From CAWGYQ01 sp963817395 (GTDB taxonomy: Bacteria; Acidobacteriota; Vicinamibacteria; Vicinamibacterales; CAVPJW01), in NCBI GenBank assembly GCA_963817395.1, contig CAWFOC010000006.1, forward strand, positions 124,001-188,000: a stretch of DNA of 64,000 bases, written 5' to 3'. Each line of letters starts with the position of its first letter. Within the stretch, counting starts at the first letter, position 1. Of this stretch, positions 1-9,929 are shown piece after piece. The position numbers and the translations under genes are program-made. Below the pieces are notes generated by a model that was given only the letters and a program-made list of their open reading frames with translations, searched no databases and was not told where the DNA came from.

Positions 1-729
1 GACGAACCCGAAGAGCCGCAGGAAAGCGGCGAGGCTGAGCAACCCGCCGCAGCGGCGGTCGCAGCGCCCGGCAAGCCGGCGACGCCGGCGGCGGCCGCAG
101 CGAAACCGGCGGCGCCCAGGCCCGCCCCTGCTCCAGCACCGAACCTTGCGGGTAAGGTGACGACGGCGGCGTCGGTGTCGGCGTCGAAGCCGGCGGCAGC
201 CGCTGCCGTGGTAGACACGGACGACACCTCGCCGCTCGTTTCGCGGCGTGTCTGGCTCGGCCTGGCGTGGGGCTCGTTCTCCGCCGCATCAGCCGCCGCG
301 CTCGCTGCAACCGGCCGGTTCATGTTCCCCAACGTGCTCAACGAGCCGCCGCAGCAGTTCAAGGCGGGCTTTCCCGCCGAGTACGGCATGGGCGTGGACG
401 AGCGGTGGAAGGAGAAGTTTGGCGTCTGGCTCGTACGAACCCCAGACGACATGGTGCATCGCGCCAGCGGTTTCTATGCGTTGCTCGTCACGTGCACGCA
501 TCTGGGCTGCACACCCAACTACCTGTCCGCCGAGGCCAAGTTCAAGTGCCCGTGCCACGGCAGCGGATTTCGACCGACCGGCATCAACTTCGAAGGACCC
601 GCGCCGCGTCCGCTCGAGCGCTGCCGCGTCGTCCTCGCCGAGGATGGACAACTCCTCGTCGACAAGAGCCGCAAGTTCCAGTACGAGCTGGGACAGTGGA
701 TCGATCCTGAAGCGTTTCTCAAGGCATAG
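1..729 (+). CDS. Rieske iron-sulfur protein of a bc-type complex (5' end cut off)
   Basis: Electron-transfer subunit of a quinol:cytochrome c oxidoreductase; it carries a 2Fe-2S cluster from the quinol site of cytochrome b to the c-type cytochrome. Both cluster motifs are visible: CTHLGC from position 493 and CPCHGSG from 547. A hydrophobic segment (around 250-310) anchors it in the membrane. The reading frame is open back to position 1. The part before the GTG at 157 encodes a Pro/Ala/Lys/Glu-rich low-complexity stretch, so the true start is probably outside the window and the GTG is not needed as a start. Cytochrome b follows 23 bases downstream. Sure of family; N-terminus unknown. Confidence 0.93.
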   Translation, partial: DEPEEPQESGEAEQPAAAAVAAPGKPATPAAAAAKPAAPRPAPAPAPNLAGKVTTAASVSASKPAAAAAVVDTDDTSPLVSRRVWLGLAWGSFSAASAAALAATGRFMFPNVLNEPPQQFKAGFPAEYGMGVDERWKEKFGVWLVRTPDDMVHRASGFYALLVTCTHLGCTPNYLSAEAKFKCPCHGSGFRPTGINFEGPAPRPLERCRVVLAEDGQLLVDKSRKFQYELGQWIDPEAFLKA

Positions 730-752
730 GCGCCGGAGCGCCAAGTCAGGCC

Positions 753-1568
753 ATGGCTGATACGAAAACTGTCGCACCCAAGGAAAGCGCTTTCGAGCGC
801 TTCTGGAACTGGCTCACGGAGACTCAGATTTGGACGTCGGTCTTCCGTCACGGGCGCCCGAACACCGATCGCAACCGCGTGCTGGTCATGTTGACCAACG
901 TGTTCCTGCACCTGCACCCGGTGCGCATCCGCAAGTCGGGCGTCAAGCTCCGCTACACCTGGTGCATGGGCGGGTTGAGCTTCTTCCTGTTCCTCGTGCT
1001 CACCTTCACGGGTCTGCTGCTGATGTTCTATTACCGGCCGACCCTCGAATACGCCTACACCGACATCGTCGGCCTGCGCGAGCACGTGCCGCTGGGCATC
1101 ATGCGCGAGATGCACCGGTGGGGCGCGCATGCCATGGTCATCACGGTGTGGCTGCACATGTTCCGTGTCTTCATGACGGGCTCCTACAAGCCTCCGCGCG
1201 AGTTCAACTGGAGCGTGGGCGTCATCATGCTGGTGCTCACCCTGCTGCTGTCGTTCACGGGCTACCTCTTGCCCTGGGATCAGCTCGCCATCTGGGCCAT
1301 CACGGTCGGCTCGAACATGGCGCGCGCCACGCCGTTTCTCGGGCACGAGGGTCCCGGTGCCGCCCTTCTGGCGCTCGGCGACGTCAAGCTGATTCATGCC
1401 GGTGATGATGCCCGCTTCGCGCTGCTCGGCGGGACCTTCGTGGGTGAGGGCGCACTGCTGCGCTTCTACGTCCTCCACTGCGTCGGACTGCCGCTGGTAA
1501 TTGCGGTGCTGATGGCCGTGCACTTCTGGCGTGTGCGCAAGGATGGCGGCATCAGCGGGCCGATGTAG
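753..1568 (+). CDS. Cytochrome b, N-terminal (b6-like) subunit
   Basis: Membrane subunit holding the two b hemes and the quinol-oxidation site. It has 271 residues with four predicted membrane helices, the size of a cytochrome b6-type split subunit. Heme-ligand histidine pairs are visible: the first His of HRWGAH pairs with the His of WLHMFR 14 residues later, and HCVGLP pairs with VHFWR 15 residues later. The second half of cytochrome b is the next gene, so the protein is split as in b6f-type complexes. ATG start at 753. No frame damage seen. Confidence 0.93.
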   Translation: MADTKTVAPKESAFERFWNWLTETQIWTSVFRHGRPNTDRNRVLVMLTNVFLHLHPVRIRKSGVKLRYTWCMGGLSFFLFLVLTFTGLLLMFYYRPTLEYAYTDIVGLREHVPLGIMREMHRWGAHAMVITVWLHMFRVFMTGSYKPPREFNWSVGVIMLVLTLLLSFTGYLLPWDQLAIWAITVGSNMARATPFLGHEGPGAALLALGDVKLIHAGDDARFALLGGTFVGEGALLRFYVLHCVGLPLVIAVLMAVHFWRVRKDGGISGPM

Positions 1569-1598
1569 GCCGGCACGCGCGAGCATCGAGGGCAGACG

Positions 1599-2675
1599 AT
1601 GAGCTTCGTCAAGGACTTCTTCAATTACCTGGCCGATCCCCGGCTCTTCTTCATTCTGGGTGTCGTCGGACTGGCCTTGCTGGTCTGGAAGCGTGAGCAG
1701 TTCGTGTCCGACCGTGTCGGCTATGGACTGCTGACGTTCCTCTCGCTCTTCTTCCTGTTCGGCGCGTTCGACCCCAACTTCCGGCTGATCATCACCAAGC
1801 CCGACAACGTTCCCATCGTCGGTCTGATCTTCCTGCTGGTGTTTTTCACGTGGTACTCGATGCGCGAGGGCGTGAAGAACGACCGGCGTCTCGCCGAGGG
1901 TCAGCCGCCCGTGGAGAAGGACGAGGCCGATCGGGTCTGGGTCTGGCCGGATCTCGTATACACGGAGCTCATCTCGCTGATTCTCTGTTCGGTGGTGCTG
2001 ATCGTCTGGTCGATCTTCCTGAAGGCGCCACTCGAACAGCCAGCCAACCGGTCGGTGACGCCGAATCCTTCGAAAGCGCCGTGGTATTTTCTGGGTCTTC
2101 AGGAGATGCTGGTCTACTTCGATCCGTGGCTCGCCGGCGTGGTCCTGCCTGGGTTGATCATCGTGGGTCTCATCGCGATTCCCTATATCGATCGGAACCC
2201 GAAGGGCAACGGATACTACACGTTCGCCGAACGCAAAGCCGAGATCACGATCTTCCTGTTCGGGTTCGTCATTCTGTGGTCGTCGCTCATCGTGCTGGGC
2301 ACCTTTCTGCGCGGCCCGAACTGGAATTTTTTCGGCCCCTTCGAGTACTGGGACATCCACAAGCTCGAAGCGCTCGACCAACGTCAATCTCTCCGAATAC
2401 ATCTGGGTGAAGGCTCTGGGCCGGGGACTCCCGGCCCACTGGCTCATCCGGGAGAGCTTTGGCATCTCGTCACGCTGATCTATGTGTTCGCGTTGCCCGT
2501 CTGGCTGTCGAAACGGGTGTTCCGGACCTACTACGAGAAGCTGGGCCCGCCGCGCTACTACGTGACGGTGTTCCTGTTTCTCATGATGATGTCGCTGCCG
2601 GTGAAGATGCTTCTTCGCTGGATTTTCAACCTGAAGTACATCGTGGCGATTCCGGAGTTCTTCTTCAACATCTGA
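1599..2675 (+). CDS. Cytochrome b, C-terminal (subunit IV-like) protein, with a short out-of-frame stretch
   Basis: Second half of the split cytochrome b (358 residues, several membrane helices), including a PWYFLGLQE segment equivalent to the quinol-site PEWY region. The frame is open throughout, but residues from about position 2376 to 2466 make no sense in it. In the +1 frame the same bases read TNVNLSEYIWVKALGRGLP, then HWLIRESFGI, which looks like genuine family sequence. One extra G after CTC at 2376 and one missing base near 2467 (ATCTC for ATCCTC) would explain this. Length beyond subunit IV suggests extra C-terminal helices. Confidence 0.85.
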   Translation: MSFVKDFFNYLADPRLFFILGVVGLALLVWKREQFVSDRVGYGLLTFLSLFFLFGAFDPNFRLIITKPDNVPIVGLIFLLVFFTWYSMREGVKNDRRLAEGQPPVEKDEADRVWVWPDLVYTELISLILCSVVLIVWSIFLKAPLEQPANRSVTPNPSKAPWYFLGLQEMLVYFDPWLAGVVLPGLIIVGLIAIPYIDRNPKGNGYYTFAERKAEITIFLFGFVILWSSLIVLGTFLRGPNWNFFGPFEYWDIHKLEALDQRQSLRIHLGEGSGPGTPGPLAHPGELWHLVTLIYVFALPVWLSKRVFRTYYEKLGPPRYYVTVFLFLMMMSLPVKMLLRWIFNLKYIVAIPEFFFNI

Positions 2676-2733
2676 ACCGTCCGGCGGCCGTCGGCCGCCC
2701 GGTCGGGTGCCGAGCGAACGTTCGCGACACACC

Positions 2734-5580
2734 ATGGCTCAGAAAAAGGCTGTCGGGCACGCCTATAACATCGATTTCCTGAACGTCGTCTTCGCGGCGT
2801 CGGGCATCTTCCTGTTCCTCTCCGTCATCTGGATGGTGTGGGACGACTTCAACCGCGAATGGAAGAACGTCCAGCGCCAGTTCAATCAGCTCGAGATTGA
2901 AGTGACGAACGCCAGTCTCGAGCGCGCCGAGCGCGGAGTCGATCGCGCCCGCCTCCAGAAGCTCGAAGCCGAGCGGGCGGCTGCCCAGAAGCAGGTGGAC
3001 AGTGTTCAGCCGAAAGTCGATGAGATTCAAGCCAAGCTGACCGAGCTCGAAGCGCGCCTGTATCGCGAGACGCAGGACTACCAGTTCGCCAAGGCGACCT
3101 ACGACGTCGACCGTTACGCCTACGAGGTTGCGCGCGACAGCGGTGCGGCCAGCGCGGACCGCCAGCAGCAGGCCATCGCGGAGCAGGAGAAGCGCGTCGC
3201 CGAGCTGAACCTCCAGATGGAGCGGACGACGGCCGAGCGCACGGCGCTACAGCAGGAGCTGGGGAAGATTACGGGCAGCGTCGGTGCGGCGACTGAGCAG
3301 ATTACGGAAATGCAGACCGAGGAACGCCGGCTCCGGTCCCGACTCGAAGTCATCCAGCCGAGCCTGCTCAAAGACTATTTCCGCGATGCGCCGCTACTGG
3401 ATTTCATGGCGCCGACGCTCAAGGTGGCGCAGGTCATCACGCCCAACGTCGTCGATGACGTGAACTTCACCAAGGTGCCCAAGATGGATCGCTGCATGAC
3501 GTGCCATCTTGGCATCGACAAACGCGGGTACGAAAAGTTCCCGCAGCCCTTCACGACGCACCCGAACCTGGAGATGTTCCTCGGCGGCGACTCGCCGCAC
3601 CCGCTCGATCAGGTGGGCTGCACTTCGTGCCACGACGGAATGGGGCAGTCCGTGAGCTTCGGCGATGCGTCGCACACGCCGCGGGACGAGAAGCAGCGGC
3701 ACGAGTGGGAGGAGAAATATCACTGGGAAGAGCCGCATCTCTGGGACTACCCGATGCTGCCCGCGGGCATGACCCAGGCGAACTGCGTCCAGTGCCACAG
3801 GGGCGAGGGATTTCTGCCCGGTGCGTCGGAGCTCAACGTCGCCTACGCCACCTATGAGCGGGCAGGCTGCTACGCGTGCCACAAGACGAAGGGCTTCGAG
3901 AATCTACGGAAACCCGGCCCGATTCTGACGAAGATCGGGTCGAAGCTGAGTCCGGACTGGGTGAAGACGTGGATTCGCGATCCGCGCGCCGTCAAGGCGA
4001 CGACGTGGATGCCGAAGCCCTGGTATACGTCCAACTCGTCCTCCCCGGCGGATGCGATTCGCAACGAGGTCGAGATCAACGCGACCGTCGCTTACCTCTT
4101 TGCCAAGTCGGTGCCTCACGAAGTGGCAGTAAAGAGCCCTCCACGCGGTGACGCCGCCAGAGGCGAGGCGACCCTCAAGGCAGTCGGCTGCCTGGGCTGT
4201 CACGTGGTCGAGGACACTCCCCGGGCCGACGTGGGACCCCGACGCACGTTCGGCCAGCCGCTTCAGAACATTGGGAACAAGACCACTTACGAGTGGCTCT
4301 ACGACTGGATCCGCGACCCGAAGCATTACAACGCGACGACATTCATGCCCGATCTGCGGTTGACCGATCGGGAGGTCGCCGACGTCGCGAGCTACCTGAC
4401 GACGCTCAAGGGACCGACCGGCACGAGCGCGCCGGTCACGCCTGACGCGGCTGCCGTCGACGCGGTGCTGCTGGATTATCTGGTGTCGGTGATGCCGTCG
4501 GACGAGGCTCAGGCAACCCTCAAAAAATGGGATGCCCCGGCGAAGCAGCTCGAATTGGGCCAGCGAGTCATCGCCCGGTACGGCTGTTTCAGCTGTCACG
4601 AGATCGCGGGCTTCGAGAATACCCAGCCGATCGGAATCGAGCTCTCCGAGGAGGGCAGCAAGCTGATGGCGAGGCTCGACTTCGGCTTCGTCAATGTCCC
4701 GCACACCAAGATCGATTGGTTCCACCAGAAGATCATGGATCCGCGGGCGTTCGACCAGGGGCGCGTGCTCCGGCCGACGGAGAAGCTTCGCATGCCCGAC
4801 TACGGTGTCAACGAGGTGGAAGCCCGTCGGATCGTCACGGCCATCATGAGCTTCCAGCGTGACATCCAGCCGGCGCAAGCGCTGCCGGCCCGGTCGGCGC
4901 GCCGAGACGCGATGGTCGAAGGCCGTCTTCTGGTGCGCCGCCGCAACTGCGTCTCATGTCACGTAATCGAAGGCGACGGCGGAGATTTTTCGACTCTGCT
5001 GACTGACGCCTCGCTGGGTCCGCCGTTGCTCACGCCCGAAGGCGGCAAAGTGCAGCCCGACTGGCTCTACGCGTTCCTTCGCGCGCCGATTACGATCCGG
5101 CCGTGGCTCGATGTGCGGATGCCGACCTTCGGTCTCGACGATCGCAATTTGAACCAGGTGATTCGCTACTTTGGAGCCATCGACAATACGATCGGGCCCT
5201 TCAGTACTCACGATGCCGTGCCGGCGGGGAACCTGGCCGCCGATGGCAAGCAGATGTTCGAGCTGTTGCGCTGTCAGCAATGCCACGTCCTGGGCGCGAT
5301 TCCCAAAGATCAGCCGACTTCGAACCTCGCCCCCGATTTGCGCATGGCGTCGGAGCGGTTGCAGCCCGACTGGATTCTCGACTGGCTGAAACATCCGGCA
5401 CGCATTCAGCCTGGCACGAGAATGCCGGCGTTCTGGCCGGAATATCCGAAATCGCCGTACCCACAGCTCAATGGCAGCGCCGACGAGCAGATTCGCGCCA
5501 TCCGTGACCACCTGCTGACTCTCAGGGGTGGCCCGGATCCGCGGCGGCCGCAGTCGGCTGCCCCGCTCACTTCTCCGTAA
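2734..5580 (+). CDS. Octaheme c-type cytochrome with N-terminal anchor and coiled coil
   Basis: Probable electron acceptor subunit of the bc-type complex, taking the place of cytochrome c1. About 948 residues from the ATG at 2734; a GTG at 2707 in frame is an alternative start. A membrane helix (about residues 15-37) is followed by a long charged coiled coil (about 40-215), then eight CxxCH heme sites near residues 254, 296, 351, 379, 486, 618, 739 and 847. The last four lie in repeated mono-heme cytochrome c-like domains. No separate export signal is seen beyond the N-terminal helix, which would place the hemes in the periplasm. Last gene of the respiratory operon; frame intact. Confidence 0.88.
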   Translation: MAQKKAVGHAYNIDFLNVVFAASGIFLFLSVIWMVWDDFNREWKNVQRQFNQLEIEVTNASLERAERGVDRARLQKLEAERAAAQKQVDSVQPKVDEIQAKLTELEARLYRETQDYQFAKATYDVDRYAYEVARDSGAASADRQQQAIAEQEKRVAELNLQMERTTAERTALQQELGKITGSVGAATEQITEMQTEERRLRSRLEVIQPSLLKDYFRDAPLLDFMAPTLKVAQVITPNVVDDVNFTKVPKMDRCMTCHLGIDKRGYEKFPQPFTTHPNLEMFLGGDSPHPLDQVGCTSCHDGMGQSVSFGDASHTPRDEKQRHEWEEKYHWEEPHLWDYPMLPAGMTQANCVQCHRGEGFLPGASELNVAYATYERAGCYACHKTKGFENLRKPGPILTKIGSKLSPDWVKTWIRDPRAVKATTWMPKPWYTSNSSSPADAIRNEVEINATVAYLFAKSVPHEVAVKSPPRGDAARGEATLKAVGCLGCHVVEDTPRADVGPRRTFGQPLQNIGNKTTYEWLYDWIRDPKHYNATTFMPDLRLTDREVADVASYLTTLKGPTGTSAPVTPDAAAVDAVLLDYLVSVMPSDEAQATLKKWDAPAKQLELGQRVIARYGCFSCHEIAGFENTQPIGIELSEEGSKLMARLDFGFVNVPHTKIDWFHQKIMDPRAFDQGRVLRPTEKLRMPDYGVNEVEARRIVTAIMSFQRDIQPAQALPARSARRDAMVEGRLLVRRRNCVSCHVIEGDGGDFSTLLTDASLGPPLLTPEGGKVQPDWLYAFLRAPITIRPWLDVRMPTFGLDDRNLNQVIRYFGAIDNTIGPFSTHDAVPAGNLAADGKQMFELLRCQQCHVLGAIPKDQPTSNLAPDLRMASERLQPDWILDWLKHPARIQPGTRMPAFWPEYPKSPYPQLNGSADEQIRAIRDHLLTLRGGPDPRRPQSAAPLTSP

Positions 5581-5664
5581 GGGGCCCGCGGCCGGCGCGG
5601 ATGGTCCGCGGCTGGCCGCGCGGCAACTCGCCCTCGCAGCCAACGGTCGATCGCGTCCGCAAGC

Positions 5665-5670
5665 TATAAT
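5665..5670 (+). promoter_or_regulatory. Possible -10 element ahead of hisS
   Basis: A perfect TATAAT lies in the 244-base gap between the octaheme gene and hisS. No good -35 sits 16-18 bases upstream, so this is weak. The rest of the gap (5581-5824) holds a GC-rich palindromic stretch just after the stop of the cytochrome gene, without a T run, and nothing else recognisable. Confidence 0.3.
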
Positions 5671-5824
5671 TCCTGCAGCAGGGCTGCGCCGCTGCGGCTT
5701 CAGCGTTCCGCGCGTCCATCTTCCGCTCTCATCGACCTCCGCGCTCAGCGATTGGCGACCAGGAGCCTGGAGGGGGGAGTAGCCCCGAAAACGACGGCTT
5801 GACGTCTGTACGCGACCGACCAGC

Positions 5825-7111
5825 ATGATTTCGCCGGTAAAGGGCACACAGGACATCCTGCCAGGCCAGGTGGAAAGATGGCAGCACGTGGAGGCGACCG
5901 CCCGCCGGGTGTTCGAGCGATACGGATATGTCGAAGTCCGGACGCCGATCCTCGAGCGTGAGGAACTGTTCGCAAAGGGCACCGGTGAGTCGACCGACAT
6001 CGTGCACAAAGAGATGTACACGTTCACCGACAAGGGCGGCGAGCGCGTCACGCTGCGTCCCGAGGCCACGCCACCGATCGTTCGGGCGTTCGTCCAGCAC
6101 GGGTTGGAGCAATCGCTGCCCATACCCAAGCTTTACGCCATGGGTCCGATGTTCCGGTACGAACGGCCTCAAAAGGGGCGGTACCGGCAGTTCCATCAGC
6201 TCGACGTCGAAGTCTTCGGCATTGCCGATCCGTCAATCGACGCCGAGGTGGTGGAGATGGCCTGGCGCCTTCTTCATGAGCTGGGCATTGCCGACGCGGA
6301 GCTGTTGATCAACTCGGTGGGTTGCCCGGCGTGCCGGCCGCGATTCGACGAGGCGCTGAAGGCCGCTATCGGCGAGGACCTTGCGCGGCTCTGCGCCGAT
6401 TGCCAACGGCGCGCGGCAACCAATCCTCTGAGGATCTTCGATTGCAAGGTGCCGGCCGACCAGGCCGTCATCGACCGGCTGCCTCACACGGTGGACTATC
6501 TGTGCGAAGACTGTCGGGTGCACTTCGAAGCGGTGCGGCGCTATCTGGAAGGGTATGGCCTTTCATACCGCGTGTCGCACCGCCTGGTGCGCGGCCTCGA
6601 TTACTACACGCGGACCACGTTCGAGGTGCTCGCCGGCGGCCTCGGCGCGCAGAACGCGGTGCTGGGCGGTGGCCGTTACGATGGCCTGATGAAGACGCTG
6701 GGCGGCCCGGATCGTCCTGGCATCGGTTTCGCGGCCGGGATCGAGCGGCTCGTCCTGGCCCTGCCGTCGTCCGCGGTCCCCTCCGCATCGCCTGCGGAGG
6801 TGTTCGTGGTGGCGCAGGGTGAATCAGCACGCACGGCGGCACTGATGCTGGCATCCGAGCTGAGGCACGCCGGCGTGCGCGCGCAGGCGGACTATGAGTC
6901 GCGCAGCGTGCGCTCGCAGATGAATCGTGCCAACAAACTGGGCGCCGCGGAAGTCGCCATTATCGGGGACGCCGAATTGGCGAGTCACGCCGTGACGGTA
7001 AAGAACATGGCGAGCGGCGAGCAGCGGACCGTCGAGCGGAGCGAGGTCGTCGCCGTCCTGTTGCGTGCGCGCCGGCGGCATGAAGAGGAGCAGGGGGAAC
7101 GACGTGGTTGA
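5825..7111 (+). CDS. hisS: Histidyl-tRNA synthetase
   Basis: Charges tRNA-His with histidine in the cytoplasm. The 428-residue class II synthetase begins with the characteristic KGTQDILP region. Motif 2 (FRYERPQKGRYRQFHQ), the histidine-binding GLDYYTRT segment and motif 3 (GIGFAAGIERL) are present in order, followed by the anticodon-binding domain. ATG start at 5825. Its stop codon overlaps the start of aspS by 8 bases, so the two synthetases are co-transcribed and probably translationally coupled. Confidence 0.97.
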   Translation: MISPVKGTQDILPGQVERWQHVEATARRVFERYGYVEVRTPILEREELFAKGTGESTDIVHKEMYTFTDKGGERVTLRPEATPPIVRAFVQHGLEQSLPIPKLYAMGPMFRYERPQKGRYRQFHQLDVEVFGIADPSIDAEVVEMAWRLLHELGIADAELLINSVGCPACRPRFDEALKAAIGEDLARLCADCQRRAATNPLRIFDCKVPADQAVIDRLPHTVDYLCEDCRVHFEAVRRYLEGYGLSYRVSHRLVRGLDYYTRTTFEVLAGGLGAQNAVLGGGRYDGLMKTLGGPDRPGIGFAAGIERLVLALPSSAVPSASPAEVFVVAQGESARTAALMLASELRHAGVRAQADYESRSVRSQMNRANKLGAAEVAIIGDAELASHAVTVKNMASGEQRTVERSEVVAVLLRARRRHEEEQGERRG

Positions 7112-8878
7112 TCGGCTGGAATCCTTGATGCGCACGCACATGTGCGGCGCCATTCGTTCGACCGACGTCGGACGCGAGGTTGTGCTGCTTGGCTGGGTGC
7201 ACCGCACCCGGGACCTCGGCGGTCTGGTGTTCATCGATATTCGCGACAGAAACGGCATCGCACAAGTGGTCGTGCGTGATGACGAGGGGTTGCTGGCGTC
7301 GGCCAAGCGTCTGCGGTCGGAGTTCGTCATTGGCGTGCGAGGGAGCGTCCAGCTGCGGTCGCCAGACACCGTGAACCTGAAGATTGCCACGGGCGAAGTG
7401 GAGGTCGTCGCCTCAGAAATCCGCGTCTTGAGCGAGGCCAAAACGCCACCATTCTCCATCGCCGAAGAGACGGCCGTGTCAGAAGATGTGCGTCTCCGGT
7501 ACCGTTATCTCGACCTGCGTCGTCCTCGTCTGCAGGTACCTGCATCGGCCTGCGTCACCGCCTGACAATGGCCACCCGCCGGTTTTTCGACGAGAACGGC
7601 TTCTGGGAGATCGAGACGCCTATCCTGACGAAGTCCACGCCCGAGGGTGCGCGCGACTACCTCGTCCCCAGTCGCGTGCACCCTGGCGAATTCTATGCCC
7701 TGCCGCAGTCGCCCCAGATCTTCAAGCAGATCTTGATGATTGCGGGCATGGACCGCTATTTCCAGATCGTTAAGTGTTTCCGCGACGAGGATCTGCGAGC
7801 CGACCGTCAGCCGGAGTTTACGCAGATCGACGTCGAAATCTCGTTCGCCACGCGTGAAATCGTGTTCGGCATCATCGAGTCGCTCGTCGCGTGCCTCTTC
7901 AAGGAGATTGGCGTCGAGATTCAAGCGCCTTTCCGGCGGATGCCCTATGCCGAGGCCATCGCGCGGTACGGATCGGACAAACCGGACTTGCGCTTCGGCA
8001 TGACCATCGAGGACGTGTCGGATGTCTTTGCTGCGACGTCGTTCGTGCCGTTTCGCGAATCGCTCGACTCGTCCGGGGTCGTCCGGGGTTTCGTGGTGCC
8101 GAACGGCGCGCGCTATTCACGCCGCGAGCTCGATGATCTGACCGAACAGGCCCGTCAGTTCGGGCTGTCCGGTCTGGTGTGGGCGAGTCTCGACGAGCAC
8201 GGCGTCGTGAAGAGCTCGGCGCTCAAGGCCGCCGGCGAATCGTCGATTCGCACAGCGCTGGAGGGTGCGGGCGCAGGTCCAGGCGACCTGTTGCTGATGG
8301 CGTCTGGCGCGGCCGATGCTACCTCCCGCGCGCTGGGATCCTTGCGTCTGATCGCGGGCAAGAAGGAGGGGTTGCTCAATCGTGAGCGGTTTGCGCTCGC
8401 CTGGATTGTGGACTTCCCGCTGCTCGAATGGAACCCGGATCAGGACCGGTGGGAGTCGGTCCAGCATCCCTTTACCGCGCCCCTCGACGAGGATGTCGCG
8501 CGGCTCGAGAGCGATCCAGGCAGCGTGCGCGGCAAGATCTACGATCTCGTCCTGAACGGCTGGGAGCTTGGCGGGGGCAGCATCCGGATTCACGATTCCG
8601 CGATGCAGAGCCAGATTTTCCGCCTGTTGCGGATCAGCGACGAAGAGGCCAAGATGCGCTTCGGGTTCTTCCTCGAAGCGCTCGAATACGGCACGCCTCC
8701 GCACGGGGGTATCGCTCTTGGGCTGGATCGCCTGGTGGCGATGCTCGCGGGTGAGCAATCGATACGTGAGGCGATCGCGTTTCCCAAGACGGCGGCCGCC
8801 GTCGATCTCATGTCGGGCGCGCCGTCTCCCGTGGATCGGCGACAGTTGCGCGAGCTGCATCTCGTCGGGAAATCTTGA
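7104..8878 (+). CDS. aspS: Aspartyl-tRNA synthetase (one frame break)
   Basis: Class II synthetase that charges tRNA-Asp; whether it also charges tRNA-Asn cannot be told from sequence reading alone. GTG start at 7104 preceded by a purine-rich GAGGAGCAGGGGGA. The OB-fold domain (GWVHRTRDLGG, FIDIRDR) runs to LRYRYLDLRRPRLQ, then the frame changes between about 7535 and 7544. It resumes with IGLRHRLTMATRRFF, motif 2 (CFRDEDLRADRQPEFTQ), the GAD insertion domain and motif 3 (GIALGLDRLV). Total span corresponds to about 591 residues, the normal bacterial size. An essential gene; the break is most likely a sequence error. Confidence 0.93.
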
Positions 8879-8953
8879 CCCGTGGAATGGGGCTGTGGTA
8901 GTTTGTGATTCTAAGTAACTGAAATAAAAGGAGATAGGTAATACGGCTCATCG

Positions 8954-9924
8954 ATGAAGAAAATTGCCGTCCCCGACGAGGGCATCGAGACGCTCTTTGG
9001 CTCCTACGACGAGAACCTCCGGTTTCTCGAGTCTCTGCTCGAACGTCCGAATCCGGACGCAAGGTCATCAGCTTCTGGTCGACGGCGAACCGGCCGACGT
9101 CGCCAAGGTCGAGCGCATCGTCGGTCAGCTCGGGTCGTTGCTTCAGGACGGGTATCGCCTCTCGAAGGCTGATCTGCAGACCGCGTCGCAACTGGTTGCC
9201 GAAGACGACCACGTCGATCTCCGCGAGTACTTTCTCAAAGCCAGCCAGTCTCCAGCCGGTCGTCGCCGTGTCACGCCGAAGAGCCCGAATCAGCGACGCT
9301 ATCTCGACGCGATCGATCAATACGACATCGTGTTCGGCATCGGGCCGGCGGGAACCGGCAAGACCTATCTCGCCATGGCGCAGGCCGTCGCGTACCTGAT
9401 CGGCAAGAAGGTGAGTCGGATCGTCCTGGCCAGGCCGGCCGTTGAAGCAGGGCGAGAAGCTTGGATTCCTGCCTGGCGATCTGCAGGAGAAGGTGAATCC
9501 GTATCTCCGGCCGCTCTATGACGCGCTCTACGACATGATGGAGACCGAGCGGGTGTCGCGCCTTCTCGAACGCGGAACCATCGAGATCGCGCCGCTGGCG
9601 TTCATGCGCGGCCGCACATTGAACGACGCGTTCGTCATCCTCGACGAGGCGCAGAACACGACGTCTGAGCAGATGAAGATGTTCCTGACGCGGCTCGGGT
9701 TCGGATCGAAAGCCGTCGTGACGGGCGATGTGACGCAGATCGACCTGCCCACCGGAAGCCGGTCCGGGCTGGTCGAAGCCGTGAAGGTGGTGGGAGACAT
9801 CGACGGGATCTCGTTCATCCATTTCGATGAGCGCGATGTCGTTCGACACAAGTTGGTCCAGCAGATCGTCAAGGCGTACGACCTCTATACGAACGGCCAG
9901 ACCAGCGGCCGTCCCCAGTCCTGA
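8954..9924 (+). CDS. PhoH-family ATPase (two frame breaks)
   Basis: PhoH/YbeZ-type P-loop protein, usually encoded beside ybeY as here and linked to rRNA processing and RNA metabolism. ATG at 8954 is the first in frame after a TAA; an AAGGAG lies about 20 bases upstream, farther than usual. Frame changes at 9041 (an extra G after CTC) and near 9450 (GGG for GG) split the gene into three pieces that join cleanly. Walker A GPAGTGKTY and Walker B FVILDEAQNTT are present, and the C-terminal half is typical (LPTGSRSGL). About 323 residues when joined. Confidence 0.9.
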
Positions 9925-9929
9925 ACTTC

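Noticed and set aside
519..2735. 738-residue minus-strand ORF opposite cytochrome b
   Set aside because: It is a His/Glu/Arg/Asp-rich shadow of the plus-strand genes in GC-rich DNA; no domain, and it crosses three real genes.
5581..5824. T-box or other riboswitch ahead of hisS
   Set aside because: The leader has no recognisable T-box sequence, specifier arm or terminator T run.
7104..9924. Programmed ribosomal frameshifting in aspS or phoH
   Set aside because: No slippery heptamer or downstream stem is evident, and breaks occur in many unrelated genes in both directions; sequence error is simpler.
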